Source: Christensenellaceae bacterium (GTDB lineage: Bacteria; Bacillota; Clostridia; Christensenellales; Christensenellaceae). Taken from it: a stretch of DNA of 64,000 nucleotides. The notes beneath the pieces were generated by a model. The model had not been told where the DNA came from, made no database searches, and saw nothing but the letters and a program-made list of their open reading frames with translations. Position numbers and translations under genes: made by a program. Positions 1 through 7,541 of this stretch are shown one piece after another (the stretch's first letter is position 1; every line of letters begins with the position of its first letter). The DNA lies in NCBI GenBank assembly GCA_022846035.1, contig AP025580.1:806001-870000 (forward strand), given 5' to 3'.

Positions 1-54
1 TAGGCCCTGAAATACCACGCGATACTAAAAACAGCGCCCGAAGTTGATTGCCGG

Positions 55-108
55 ATATTCCAATAAAAAAACCCTGTCTTATGCGGCAGGGTTTTTTTAT
101 TGGAATAT
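55..108. terminator. Perfect 22-bp inverted repeat, probable bidirectional terminator
   Basis: Positions 55-76 and 87-108 are exact reverse complements around a 10-nt loop. The inner arm is a CCCTG/CAGGG core flanked by seven A on one side and seven T on the other, so either strand yields a GC stem followed by a U-run. It would end a transcript entering from the left edge and insulate the small gene at 161. The stem is longer than most intrinsic terminators. Confidence 0.8.
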
Positions 109-160
109 TAACCAAATTTGTACACATTTAGTGGTATAATATATAAGCGGAGGGAAAAAC

Positions 161-313
161 ATGAATTGCAAACAATGTGGAACAAAAATGTACGAGAGAA
201 TTTCTAAACAGGCGTATCATGCAACAAGAGTATATATTTGTCCCAAATGCCGCGCGATTATATACGTATGGCCCGATGGAGACATAAAAGAGGAAAAAGG
301 ACAACACTCATAG
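161..313 (+). CDS. Small zinc-ribbon protein (50 aa), function unknown
   Basis: An ATG frame of 50 codons starts 6 nt after a strong ribosome binding site (GGAGGG, 149-154), with a TATAAT-like -10 at 135-140. The product has two CxxC pairs, Cys3/Cys6 and Cys27/Cys30, the usual layout of a single zinc ribbon. The tail is acidic and basic with no membrane segment. It stands alone between the terminator at 55-108 and the end of the convergent ABC ATPase gene. I do not recognise a family. The strong start signals and the paired cysteines are the reason to call it a gene despite its size. Confidence 0.65.
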   Translation: MNCKQCGTKMYERISKQAYHATRVYICPKCRAIIYVWPDGDIKEEKGQHS

Positions 314-347
314 GCTTCGCCGCCATGCGCATGGACGCGCTTTGCAT

Positions 348-1853
348 TTACAATTTACCGGACGCGTATTGCAGGATGCGCACGGAATTGGCCTCCTTGG
401 CGTTCAGTTCCGCGACGACCTGTCCGGAAAACATGACATAAATACGGTCGCACATACCGATGAGCTCAGTGAGGTCCGAGGACATCATAAAAATTGCTTT
501 TCCGGAATGGGCGATCTTGTTCAAAATATTATACAGCTCGACCTTGGAAGCGATGTCCAAACTGATGGACGGCTCGTCAAGGACCATCAGGCTGGCGTCC
601 GCCCGCAGCCATTTGCTGAGGGCGACCTTTTGCTGGGTGCCGCGTGAAAGCCATTTTACAGTCGTATTGGGCGTTACCCGCTTTAAATCCAGCTTGTCGA
701 TATAGTACCTGGCGTTTTGCTGGACCTCTTTGTGATTGAGCAGCGCCGCGTGTGTAAATTGCTCGAGCGAAGTGAGAGACATGTTATACTGAACGTCCTG
801 CTTGACGATCAGGTTGGCGGCGCAGTCCTTGGCAAGGTAGATGATTCCGTTTTTTACAAACTGGTCGAGCCGGCAGGTCTGCATCGGCTTACCTTTATAG
901 TAGTATTCGCCGCGGGCAACAGGCTCCACACCGGCGATCAGCTTGGCAAGGCTGGATTTTCCCGCGCCCACAAGACCGGCGACGCCGATGATCTCGCCTT
1001 CCCGAATATACAGGCTGGCGTCTGTGACCGTTCCCTGGGCGTTGCTCACGCCATGCATTTTCATGAGGATATTTCCGTGTTTGGCCTTTGTTTTTGGATA
1101 ACGGTTGATATAATCGTCGCCGGCCATCTCCAAAAGGATGTGGTCCACGTCGATGTAAACGGAATTGTTTTCAATGGTTTTGGTTTCCACCGTTTTTCCG
1201 TCGCGCATAATCACCAGCCGTTCGGCAATGGCCAGCACCTCGTCGATCTTGTGGGAAATAAAGACGACGGCGATCCCCTGCGCCTTTAATTTGTGAATGA
1301 TCTCGAAGAGTATTTCGCGGTCGTAAGAGGTAAAGGAAGCCGTCACCTCGTCAAGAATCAGCACCTTGACGCTGTAAACGAGGGAGCGCGCGATTTCAAC
1401 CATCTTTTTCTGCGCGATGTTCAGCTCTTCGACAGGCGCATGGATGTCAATATCCGCCTGCAGAAAGTCAAGGATTTCCCGCGCTTTCTGCTTTTGAAGC
1501 TTTTTATTGATAAAGGGCAGGCCGGGATAGCAGATTTCGTTTCCCGAAAAAATATTCTGCTCTACGTTGAACTCATTGATCAGCTGGGATTCCTGATGGA
1601 TCATGCGGACCCCGTGCTTTTGCGCTTTGATAATGCTGTCCACGGATTCTGCCTGTCCGTCGAAAAAGATTTCGCCCGAATAGCGCGGATAATTTCCGGC
1701 CAGCACTTTCATTAAAGTGGATTTCCCCGCGCCGTTTTCACCAAGAATAGAACAGATTTCCCCCTCTTTTAAGTAAAAATTGGCATCACTTAAGACGCTG
1801 TTGGTATCGAGCGTCAGGGAAATATTCTTCATCTCAATGATTTTTTTATCCAC
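348..1853 (-). CDS. Orphan sugar ABC transporter ATPase, two nucleotide-binding domains
   Basis: A fused double ATPase of about 501 aa of the RbsA/MglA type, expected to energise a monosaccharide importer at the inner face of the membrane. The first domain has an intact P-loop (GENGAGKST) and Walker B (LILDE). The second also keeps a P-loop (GLVGAGKSSL), whereas most family members have an altered second site (GAGRTE). The second signature is LSRGTQQK instead of LSGGNQQK. GTG at 1853 is preferred because AGGTGA lies 5 nt upstream; GTG at 1862 is also in frame. It follows the deoR-type gene by about 18 nt, probably as an operon, and no permease or binding protein is adjacent. It may serve importer 1 across the divergent promoter region or be a regulatory paralogue. 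Confidence 0.88.
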   Translation of the reverse strand: MDKKIIEMKNISLTLDTNSVLSDANFYLKEGEICSILGENGAGKSTLMKVLAGNYPRYSGEIFFDGQAESVDSIIKAQKHGVRMIHQESQLINEFNVEQNIFSGNEICYPGLPFINKKLQKQKAREILDFLQADIDIHAPVEELNIAQKKMVEIARSLVYSVKVLILDEVTASFTSYDREILFEIIHKLKAQGIAVVFISHKIDEVLAIAERLVIMRDGKTVETKTIENNSVYIDVDHILLEMAGDDYINRYPKTKAKHGNILMKMHGVSNAQGTVTDASLYIREGEIIGVAGLVGAGKSSLAKLIAGVEPVARGEYYYKGKPMQTCRLDQFVKNGIIYLAKDCAANLIVKQDVQYNMSLTSLEQFTHAALLNHKEVQQNARYYIDKLDLKRVTPNTTVKWLSRGTQQKVALSKWLRADASLMVLDEPSISLDIASKVELYNILNKIAHSGKAIFMMSSDLTELIGMCDRIYVMFSGQVVAELNAKEANSVRILQYASGKL

Positions 1854-1871
1854 CGAAATCACCTATCATAT

Positions 1872-2708
1872 TTAAATATTGTAGGATGTCAGGATTTTAA
1901 TGTCTCTTTCAAAAAAGTATTGTTTATATTTTTCATCGAGCTTCTTATCGGATACGTATATTTTAAACTGGTCAAGATCCGCGATTTTGTGTAAACCGAT
2001 CTTATCGTATTGGGTATGCTCGGCAAGGACGACAATCTGCCTTGAAATGTCTACGATTTTGTTAATGATCTCATAAAGCTCGAAATCGTTGACGGTGACG
2101 CCCACGGCGGTATCGATCCCGTCCACGCCGATGAACGCTTTCTGTACGAAAATATCGTCGAGCTGCTGGATCGCCTTAGTGCCGCACGAGTAAAGATTAC
2201 CGTTTTGCACAAGCACCTCGCCGCCGATAAAGAAGAGCTTGCGCACATTGGCGGCAATATCGGGTACGGCGTTGATATTATTGGTGATTACCGTCAGGTT
2301 ATTGATCGTACGAAGCTTTTTGGCAAGCGCCAGGCAAAGGCTGCCCTGGCCGATAAAGATGGAATCGCCCTCTTCGATCAAAGAGGCCGCCAGGGTCGCG
2401 ATTTGTTCGATGTCTTCTTTTTCCAGAGATTCGTCCCCATCGGGCATGGTATCAAACAGGACGTCGCTTTCCGTTTCCAAAAGCATCGCTCCGCCATGTA
2501 ATTTTTTGAGGAAACCTTCTTTTTCCAGTTGATCCAGATATTTGCGTACGGTAACGTCGCTGACATTGAGCGCCGAACATAAGGTGGCAATATCAACTGT
2601 CTTTTGCTCCCGTACGATTTGTTTTAATGTTGCGATCCTCTGTGCTGGAAACACGGTATTCCCCTCTGCTTTTTCGTTGGCGCTTGTTTTTTTCGCAGCG
2701 GGCGCCAA
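1872..2708 (-). CDS. DeoR-family transcriptional regulator
   Basis: A 278-aa regulator. An N-terminal winged helix-turn-helix (about residues 22-75, with DVTVRKYLDQLEKEGFLKK as recognition region and the family HGGA turn) precedes a DeoR C-terminal effector domain containing the IGQGS and TNN segments that normally bind phosphorylated sugars. The start is TTG at 2708, preceded by GAGGCGGG and a good promoter. The first 20 residues are a polar extension before the family's usual start. It is divergent from importer 1 and cotranscribed with the orphan ATPase, so a sugar phosphate made from an imported substrate is the likely effector. The family is clear; the effector is inference. Confidence 0.92.
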   Translation of the reverse strand: MAPAAKKTSANEKAEGNTVFPAQRIATLKQIVREQKTVDIATLCSALNVSDVTVRKYLDQLEKEGFLKKLHGGAMLLETESDVLFDTMPDGDESLEKEDIEQIATLAASLIEEGDSIFIGQGSLCLALAKKLRTINNLTVITNNINAVPDIAANVRKLFFIGGEVLVQNGNLYSCGTKAIQQLDDIFVQKAFIGVDGIDTAVGVTVNDFELYEIINKIVDISRQIVVLAEHTQYDKIGLHKIADLDQFKIYVSDKKLDEKYKQYFFERDIKILTSYNI

Positions 2709-2726
2709 ACTTAGTCCCGCCTCTTT

Positions 2727-2754
2727 ATTATAACAGTTTTATGGAAAACCGCAA
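2727..2754 (-). promoter_or_regulatory. Promoter of the deoR-ATPase operon
   Basis: On the minus strand TTGCGG (2754-2749) is separated by 16 nt from TATAAT (2732-2727). Transcription would start just before the TTG start codon at 2708. The rest of the divergent region (2755-3027) is very AT-rich and holds no gene. Confidence 0.6.
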
Positions 2755-3027
2755 GGTTTTCTCGCGCGATCCATGAAAAAATAGTAATATTTTAGAAATA
2801 ATATTTTAATTAAATATAAGTAAATCAAATAAAAAATAAAAAATAATAAAAAACTATTGAAATGTTCAAAATTATCTGTTATGATTGACCCATACACAAG
2901 AGACATCAGCTTTAAAGGATGCTCCCATACCAATAATCGGAATTCAAGGATAAAATAAAGTTTTGCGTAAAATGTAATAATGAAAAGGGCTTATATTAAG
3001 ATATATTTGCGCGGTATGATCTTATGT

Positions 3028-3054
3028 ACGTAGGGAAAGCCCTCGTGCTTTTTT
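3028..3054 (+). terminator. Small hairpin with T-run in the leader of importer 1
   Basis: ACG(T)AGGG pairs with CCCTCGT around an AAAG loop, with one bulged T, and is followed by GC and six T. It resembles a short intrinsic terminator upstream of the LacI-type palindrome at 3064. It could attenuate the importer 1 transcript or stop upstream readthrough. Confidence 0.4.
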
Positions 3055-3063
3055 AAACAGCTA

Positions 3064-3075
3064 GAAAACGTTTGC
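3064..3075. promoter_or_regulatory. LacI-type operator upstream of importer 1
   Basis: GAAAACGTTTGC differs by one base from the perfect palindrome GCAAACGTTTGC found twice before the glycyl radical activase gene at 10.9 kb, and shares the core with the copy before lacI. It lies about 76 nt before the importer 1 ATPase start. Confidence 0.6.
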
Positions 3076-3150
3076 ATAAATCAGAAAAGACAGGACAACC
3101 GAAAAAATTTAATTTATATAAAAACAATAAGGTTGAAGGAGGGAAAAGAA

Positions 3151-4668
3151 TTGCCGGACGAAAAAGCATTGGAAATGAAAAACATCACCAAAAGTTTTAT
3201 GGGCGTCCATGCGTTAAAAAATGTCAATTTTACCGCCTGCAAGGGAAAAGTCAACATATTGATCGGCGAAAACGGGGCAGGAAAATCGACGTTGATGAAG
3301 ATACTGGCTGGCGTATATCCAAAGGATTCCGGAGAAATTGTCATCGATGGGAAGACGGTGGAAATCAATAATCCGAATGATTCCATGAGGAACAAGATCG
3401 CGATGATCTATCAGGAACTGAATTTATGCCGCGATATGACTGTGCAGGAAAATGTCTTTTTGGGCAAGGAAATCACCAAGGGTATGCTTATCGACAAGAA
3501 AGAGACTATGAAGCGTACGGTCGAACTGATGGAAAAGTACGAGATGGGTATCAGGCCGGACGAAATGGTAGGGTCCTTAAGCGTTGCCAAGCAGCAAATG
3601 CTGGAAATCGTCAAAGCCTTATCGGAAGACGCCAAGATCCTTGTTATGGATGAACCGACGTCCTCGCTGACGCTGCAGGAGGTGGAGCACCTTTTCCGGA
3701 TCATCAAACAGCTCACTGCGAACGGAGTAACGATCATCTATATTTCGCACAGGATGGAGGAGCTTTTTGAGATAGGGGATTATATCACGGTCATGCGCGA
3801 CGGGGAATTTATCAGCGAAAACCCGATTGCCAATGTAACGCAGGAGAGCCTGATCGCGTCCATGGTCGGCCGTGAGATCACGCAAATGTTCCCCAAGCAG
3901 GAAGTACCGATCGGCGATACGGTGCTTGAGGTAAAAGGGCTGAGCAAGAAAGGCATGTACCGCGACGTCAGCTTTGAGTTGAGGCGGGGAGAGATCCTCG
4001 GGTTTTCGGGTCTTGTAGGAGCGGGACGTACGGAAGTCGCGATGTCTGTATTCGGGGCGATCAAGCCGGACGCGGGAACCATCCTCATCGATGGAAAAGA
4101 AGTAAAAATCCGCAGCCCATATGACGCGATAAAGCATAAACTGGCCTATCTGCCGGAGGACCGAAAACTCCTCGGGGTAGACCTAAACAGCAAAATCAGA
4201 AATAACATCAGCGTAACAAATATGGATAAAATTGCAAACAAAGGCGGATTCCTGAATTTTAAAAAGGAAGAAGAAATTTGCACGAATGCTGTAAAACAGC
4301 TTCGTATTAAGACGCCTTCTATTATGCAATTGGTAGGAAACTTATCCGGCGGCAACCAGCAAAAGGTTGCGATTGCGAAATGGATTACGCGCGATATTGA
4401 CGTTCTGATCCTCGACGAACCGACCAGAGGCGTGGACGTCGGCGCGAAAGAAGAGATCCACAAAATGATTGTAGAACTTGCGCGCCAGGGGATCGGCATC
4501 GTGCTGATCTCGTCCGAGCTGCCCGAAGTATTGGGGATGTCGGATCGAGTCGTGGTAATGCATGAGGGAGAGATAAAAGCCATGCTGAATGCGCAGGAAG
4601 CGACGCAGGAATTGGTAATGTCTTACTCGGTTGGATCAGAAGAAAAAGTTCAAGGGGGAATCTGTTAG
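3151..4668 (+). CDS. Sugar ABC importer 1, ATP-binding protein (RbsA/XylG type)
   Basis: A double-domain ATPase of 505 aa. The first domain has P-loop GENGAGKST, signature LSVAKQQ and Walker B LVMDEPT. The second has the usual altered P-loop (GLVGAGRTE), signature LSGGNQQK and Walker B LILDEPTRGVD. The start is placed at TTG 3151 because AGGAGGG (3137-3143) sits 7 nt upstream; a longer frame from TTG 3133 would put that ribosome binding site inside the gene. The permease gene starts 2 nt after the stop and the binding protein follows. The operator at 3064 suggests control by the LacI protein encoded at 9.8 kb, and the divergent DeoR protein may also act here. Confidence 0.93.
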   Translation: MPDEKALEMKNITKSFMGVHALKNVNFTACKGKVNILIGENGAGKSTLMKILAGVYPKDSGEIVIDGKTVEINNPNDSMRNKIAMIYQELNLCRDMTVQENVFLGKEITKGMLIDKKETMKRTVELMEKYEMGIRPDEMVGSLSVAKQQMLEIVKALSEDAKILVMDEPTSSLTLQEVEHLFRIIKQLTANGVTIIYISHRMEELFEIGDYITVMRDGEFISENPIANVTQESLIASMVGREITQMFPKQEVPIGDTVLEVKGLSKKGMYRDVSFELRRGEILGFSGLVGAGRTEVAMSVFGAIKPDAGTILIDGKEVKIRSPYDAIKHKLAYLPEDRKLLGVDLNSKIRNNISVTNMDKIANKGGFLNFKKEEEICTNAVKQLRIKTPSIMQLVGNLSGGNQQKVAIAKWITRDIDVLILDEPTRGVDVGAKEEIHKMIVELARQGIGIVLISSELPEVLGMSDRVVVMHEGEIKAMLNAQEATQELVMSYSVGSEEKVQGGIC

Positions 4669-4670
4669 TT

Positions 4671-5639
4671 ATGGATAAGGAAGTAGTATTGGTAAAAGAA
4701 AATTCGGTATGGAGCAAAATCAAGCGGTTTCCACAGCTAAGTATCCTGTGCGCGTTCATTGTGTTATTTGTCGTATTGTCTGTGGCGTCCGATACCTTTT
4801 TGACGGCGGACAACCTGATGAGCGTCGTACGTCAGGCTTCTCCATCGCTCATTGTGGCGATCGGTATGACGTTTGTACTGATTCTGGGCGGGATCGACCT
4901 TTCCGTAGGGTCTGTCGCGTGCCTGTCGGGAATACTGGCGGCAGGACTTATGACGATGAATGGCCTGCCGGTTGCGGCGGCTATCCTGATCGCGCTGGCG
5001 GTCGGCGCGGCAATTGGATTCGTAAACGGGATCGTAATCGCCAAGATCAAAATTCCGGCGTTTATCGTTACTTTGGCGCTGATGAGTACGGCGCGCGGCT
5101 TGGCGCTCGTTTATACGGGCGGACGCGCAATTTCAGGCGTTCCCGCGGAAGCGGCGCAGCTCGGGCGCGGTTACGTCGGCCCCATCCCTACGCCTGTGAT
5201 TTTTATGATCGTCGTGGTCGTCGTTGCCTGGATACTTTTAAGCTCCACAAAATTCGGCAGACACGTATTCGCGACAGGCGGCAACGAGGAATGCGCGCGC
5301 CTTTCGGGTATTAAGGTTGATATAACCAAGATCATCGTTTATACGATCAGCGGTCTTACGGCAGGCCTGACGGGTATCCTGCTGACGATGCGCCTTGCTT
5401 CCGGCCAGCCGACGCTCGGCCAGGGCATGGAGCTTGACGCGATCGCGGCGGTCGTTTTGGGCGGAACGACGCTCACAGGCGGAAAGGGATTTGTGCTGGG
5501 CACGATTATCGGCTGTCTGTTCATGCAAATCCTGAGCAACGGATTTAACATCCTGGGCGTATCATCGTTCTGGCAGCAGGTATTTACCGGAATCATCCTT
5601 TTGGTGGCGGTATGCCTGTACGAACGGGGAAATAAATAA
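4671..5639 (+). CDS. Sugar ABC importer 1, permease (RbsC type)
   Basis: A 322-aa hydrophobic protein of the branched-chain/monosaccharide permease family with about nine or ten membrane segments and the family motifs GGIDLSVGS in the first third and ATGGNEECARLSGI before the cytoplasmic loop that contacts the ATPase. It would form the membrane channel, probably as a homodimer, since this operon has only one permease gene. It begins 2 nt after the ATPase stop codon and is followed 54 nt later by the lipoprotein gene. Substrate specificity cannot be read from the permease. Confidence 0.93.
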   Translation: MDKEVVLVKENSVWSKIKRFPQLSILCAFIVLFVVLSVASDTFLTADNLMSVVRQASPSLIVAIGMTFVLILGGIDLSVGSVACLSGILAAGLMTMNGLPVAAAILIALAVGAAIGFVNGIVIAKIKIPAFIVTLALMSTARGLALVYTGGRAISGVPAEAAQLGRGYVGPIPTPVIFMIVVVVVAWILLSSTKFGRHVFATGGNEECARLSGIKVDITKIIVYTISGLTAGLTGILLTMRLASGQPTLGQGMELDAIAAVVLGGTTLTGGKGFVLGTIIGCLFMQILSNGFNILGVSSFWQQVFTGIILLVAVCLYERGNK

Positions 5640-5693
5640 GTTTGCATGGCGATATGTTATGCAACAATATAATAACTTGACGGAGGAAAAGAA

Positions 5694-6770
5694 ATGAAAA
5701 AAGTATTGGCACTGATACTCGTAGTAGTATTGGCGGCAGCCGCGTTTGCAGGTTGCTCGGCTCCCGCGGCACAGGAATCCGCTTCCACGCAGCCCAGTGA
5801 AGCGGCGACGACAGAGGCTACGGACAGCACGGAATCCGCTGCTCCGGCAGCGGCGGATGGCGATCTTACGATTGGTATCGCTCTGATGGACTACAATTAC
5901 ACCTTCTTCCAGGACATGCTGGCGGCAGCTAAGATGGAAGCAGAAGCGCAGGGCGTGAAGCTGGTCGATGTGGACGGCGGCAACGACGTTCAGCAGCAGC
6001 TCGAGGGCGTGGAAGATATGATCACAGGCTCTCACATCAACGCACTGATCCTGAATCCGGTTGACTCCGCTGCAATCGGTACGGCGACATTGCAGGCCAA
6101 CGAAGCGGGCATTCCGGTTGTTACCGTTGACATCCGTTCCGAGGAAGGCGAAGTCGTAGCACACGTAGCATCCGACAACAAAGACATCGGTAGGCAGTCT
6201 GCTGAGATGGCGGTCGAAACACTGAAAGAGAAAAACGGTTCCGAAACAGGTACGGTTCTGGTAGTCGGTATGGATCAGATTACTTCCGTCCGCGACCGTA
6301 CAGAGGGCTTCATGGAGTACATGGAACAGTATCCTGACATCGAAATCATCAAACAGGATCCGGTAAACTACGTAGTGGAAGGCTCGCAGGAACTGGTTAC
6401 CAACCTGCTTCAGACCTATCCGGAAGGTAAGCTGGACATCATCTTCGGCGGAAACTCCACCAATGCAATGGGCGCGTTCGCGGCAGTCGAGGCGGCAGGC
6501 CGTACGGATGTCCTGATCCAGGGCGTAGACGACGATCCGGTAGAACTGGAAGCAATCGAAAAGGGAGATATTTTCCTGTCCACGATCGTACAGTCCCCGA
6601 CAGATATGGGCAAACTGGCGGTACAGATCGCGGTAGCGGCGGCAAAGGGCGAGGAAATCACGGAGAAAGAAGTAGCAACGGAACTGACGCTGGTAAATAA
6701 AGACAACATCGCTGAATTCTATGAAGCATACAACGCCAACCAGGCTGCTCTGGAACCCTACAAATCATAA
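5694..6770 (+). CDS. Sugar ABC importer 1, substrate-binding lipoprotein (RbsB type)
   Basis: A 358-aa secreted binding protein. The N-terminus has a signal peptide ending in a lipobox (AFAGC), then a low-complexity Ser/Thr/Ala/Glu linker of about 40 residues, then a type-1 periplasmic-binding fold starting near ITIGIALMD-like residues 60-68. The protein would be lipid-anchored outside the membrane and hand sugar to the permease. GGAGG lies 7 nt before the ATG. A hairpin follows the gene (6808-6829), which would help keep this mRNA part abundant. The kinase and epimerase that follow suggest a pentose or ketose substrate; that is inference. Confidence 0.93.
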   Translation: MKKVLALILVVVLAAAAFAGCSAPAAQESASTQPSEAATTEATDSTESAAPAAADGDLTIGIALMDYNYTFFQDMLAAAKMEAEAQGVKLVDVDGGNDVQQQLEGVEDMITGSHINALILNPVDSAAIGTATLQANEAGIPVVTVDIRSEEGEVVAHVASDNKDIGRQSAEMAVETLKEKNGSETGTVLVVGMDQITSVRDRTEGFMEYMEQYPDIEIIKQDPVNYVVEGSQELVTNLLQTYPEGKLDIIFGGNSTNAMGAFAAVEAAGRTDVLIQGVDDDPVELEAIEKGDIFLSTIVQSPTDMGKLAVQIAVAAAKGEEITEKEVATELTLVNKDNIAEFYEAYNANQAALEPYKS

Positions 6771-6807
6771 CCACTATAAGACACAATTATATAAACAGAC
6801 ATGTTTT

Positions 6808-6829
6808 TGAGGCAGGTTCTCCTGCCTCA
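6808..6829 (+). promoter_or_regulatory. Intercistronic hairpin after binding protein 1
   Basis: TGAGGCAGG pairs perfectly with CCTGCCTCA around TTCT. No T-run follows, so it is more likely a 3'-end protector of the binding-protein mRNA than a terminator. Equivalent hairpins follow the other two binding-protein genes (18406 and 53083). Confidence 0.6.
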
Positions 6830-6881
6830 AAAGCATATTACGGCGTATGTACGGGAATTTGGGAAAAGGAGAACGCGAAGA

Positions 6882-7523
6882 ATGAAAGTATCTGCATCAT
6901 TGCTGGCGTGCGATTATCTGAAATTAGAGCAGGAAATAGATAGGATCGAGCGGGCGGGCGCGGATTTATTACATTTGGATATTATGGACGGGCATTATGT
7001 AAACAATTTTGCCTTTAGTATAGATATGGTAGAAAAGATAAAAAGGGTCGCCGGTCTTCCGGTCGAGGTCCATCTGGAAATCGACAACCCGCAGGAGCAT
7101 ATAGAAAATTTCGCAAAGGCGGGCGCGGACATTATCATCGTCCAAGCGGACTGTGTACATCACCCGATCAGGCTATTAAGCAAGATACGGAGCCTGGGCA
7201 AAAAGGCGGGATACGCGGTGAATCCGTGCGAACCGGCCGAAAGAATAGACGAGGTGTTCCCCTATATCGATTATTTGCTGATGATGTCGGCGGAACCCGG
7301 CTTTGGCGGCCAGCCGTTCAATGGAAATTGCATCAGGAAAATCAAATATGCGGACGATATTCGCAAAGCGAATCCGCAGGCAGCCTACAGTATCGGCGTA
7401 GACGGCGGCGTAACTGCGGAAAACACGGCGGATTTGCGGGAAGCCGGAACAGACGTGATTATCGTAGGCTCCGCCATTTTTTGCACGGATGATTACGCGG
7501 GCAATATTGCGAAATTTAAATAA
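6882..7523 (+). CDS. Ribulose-phosphate 3-epimerase family protein
   Basis: A TIM-barrel protein of 213 aa, the usual length for Rpe. It keeps the metal and catalytic segments LHLDIMDGHYVNN, VHLEI and MSAEPGFGGQPF near the middle, and VDGGVTAEN with the phosphate-binding VGSAIF near the C-terminus. Two positions differ from classical Rpe: HLMI/V is HLEI, and the residue before the MDGH-proximal loop follows a FAFS pattern closer to allulose-6-phosphate epimerase. ATG 6882 is chosen since AAAGGAG lies upstream; an in-frame ATG at 6801 has no ribosome binding site. It precedes the sugar kinase gene by 18 nt, so a 2-ketose phosphate made by that kinase is a likely substrate. Confidence 0.85.
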   Translation: MKVSASLLACDYLKLEQEIDRIERAGADLLHLDIMDGHYVNNFAFSIDMVEKIKRVAGLPVEVHLEIDNPQEHIENFAKAGADIIIVQADCVHHPIRLLSKIRSLGKKAGYAVNPCEPAERIDEVFPYIDYLLMMSAEPGFGGQPFNGNCIRKIKYADDIRKANPQAAYSIGVDGGVTAENTADLREAGTDVIIVGSAIFCTDDYAGNIAKFK

Positions 7524-7541
7524 GAAAGGAGAGAGGCGTAA

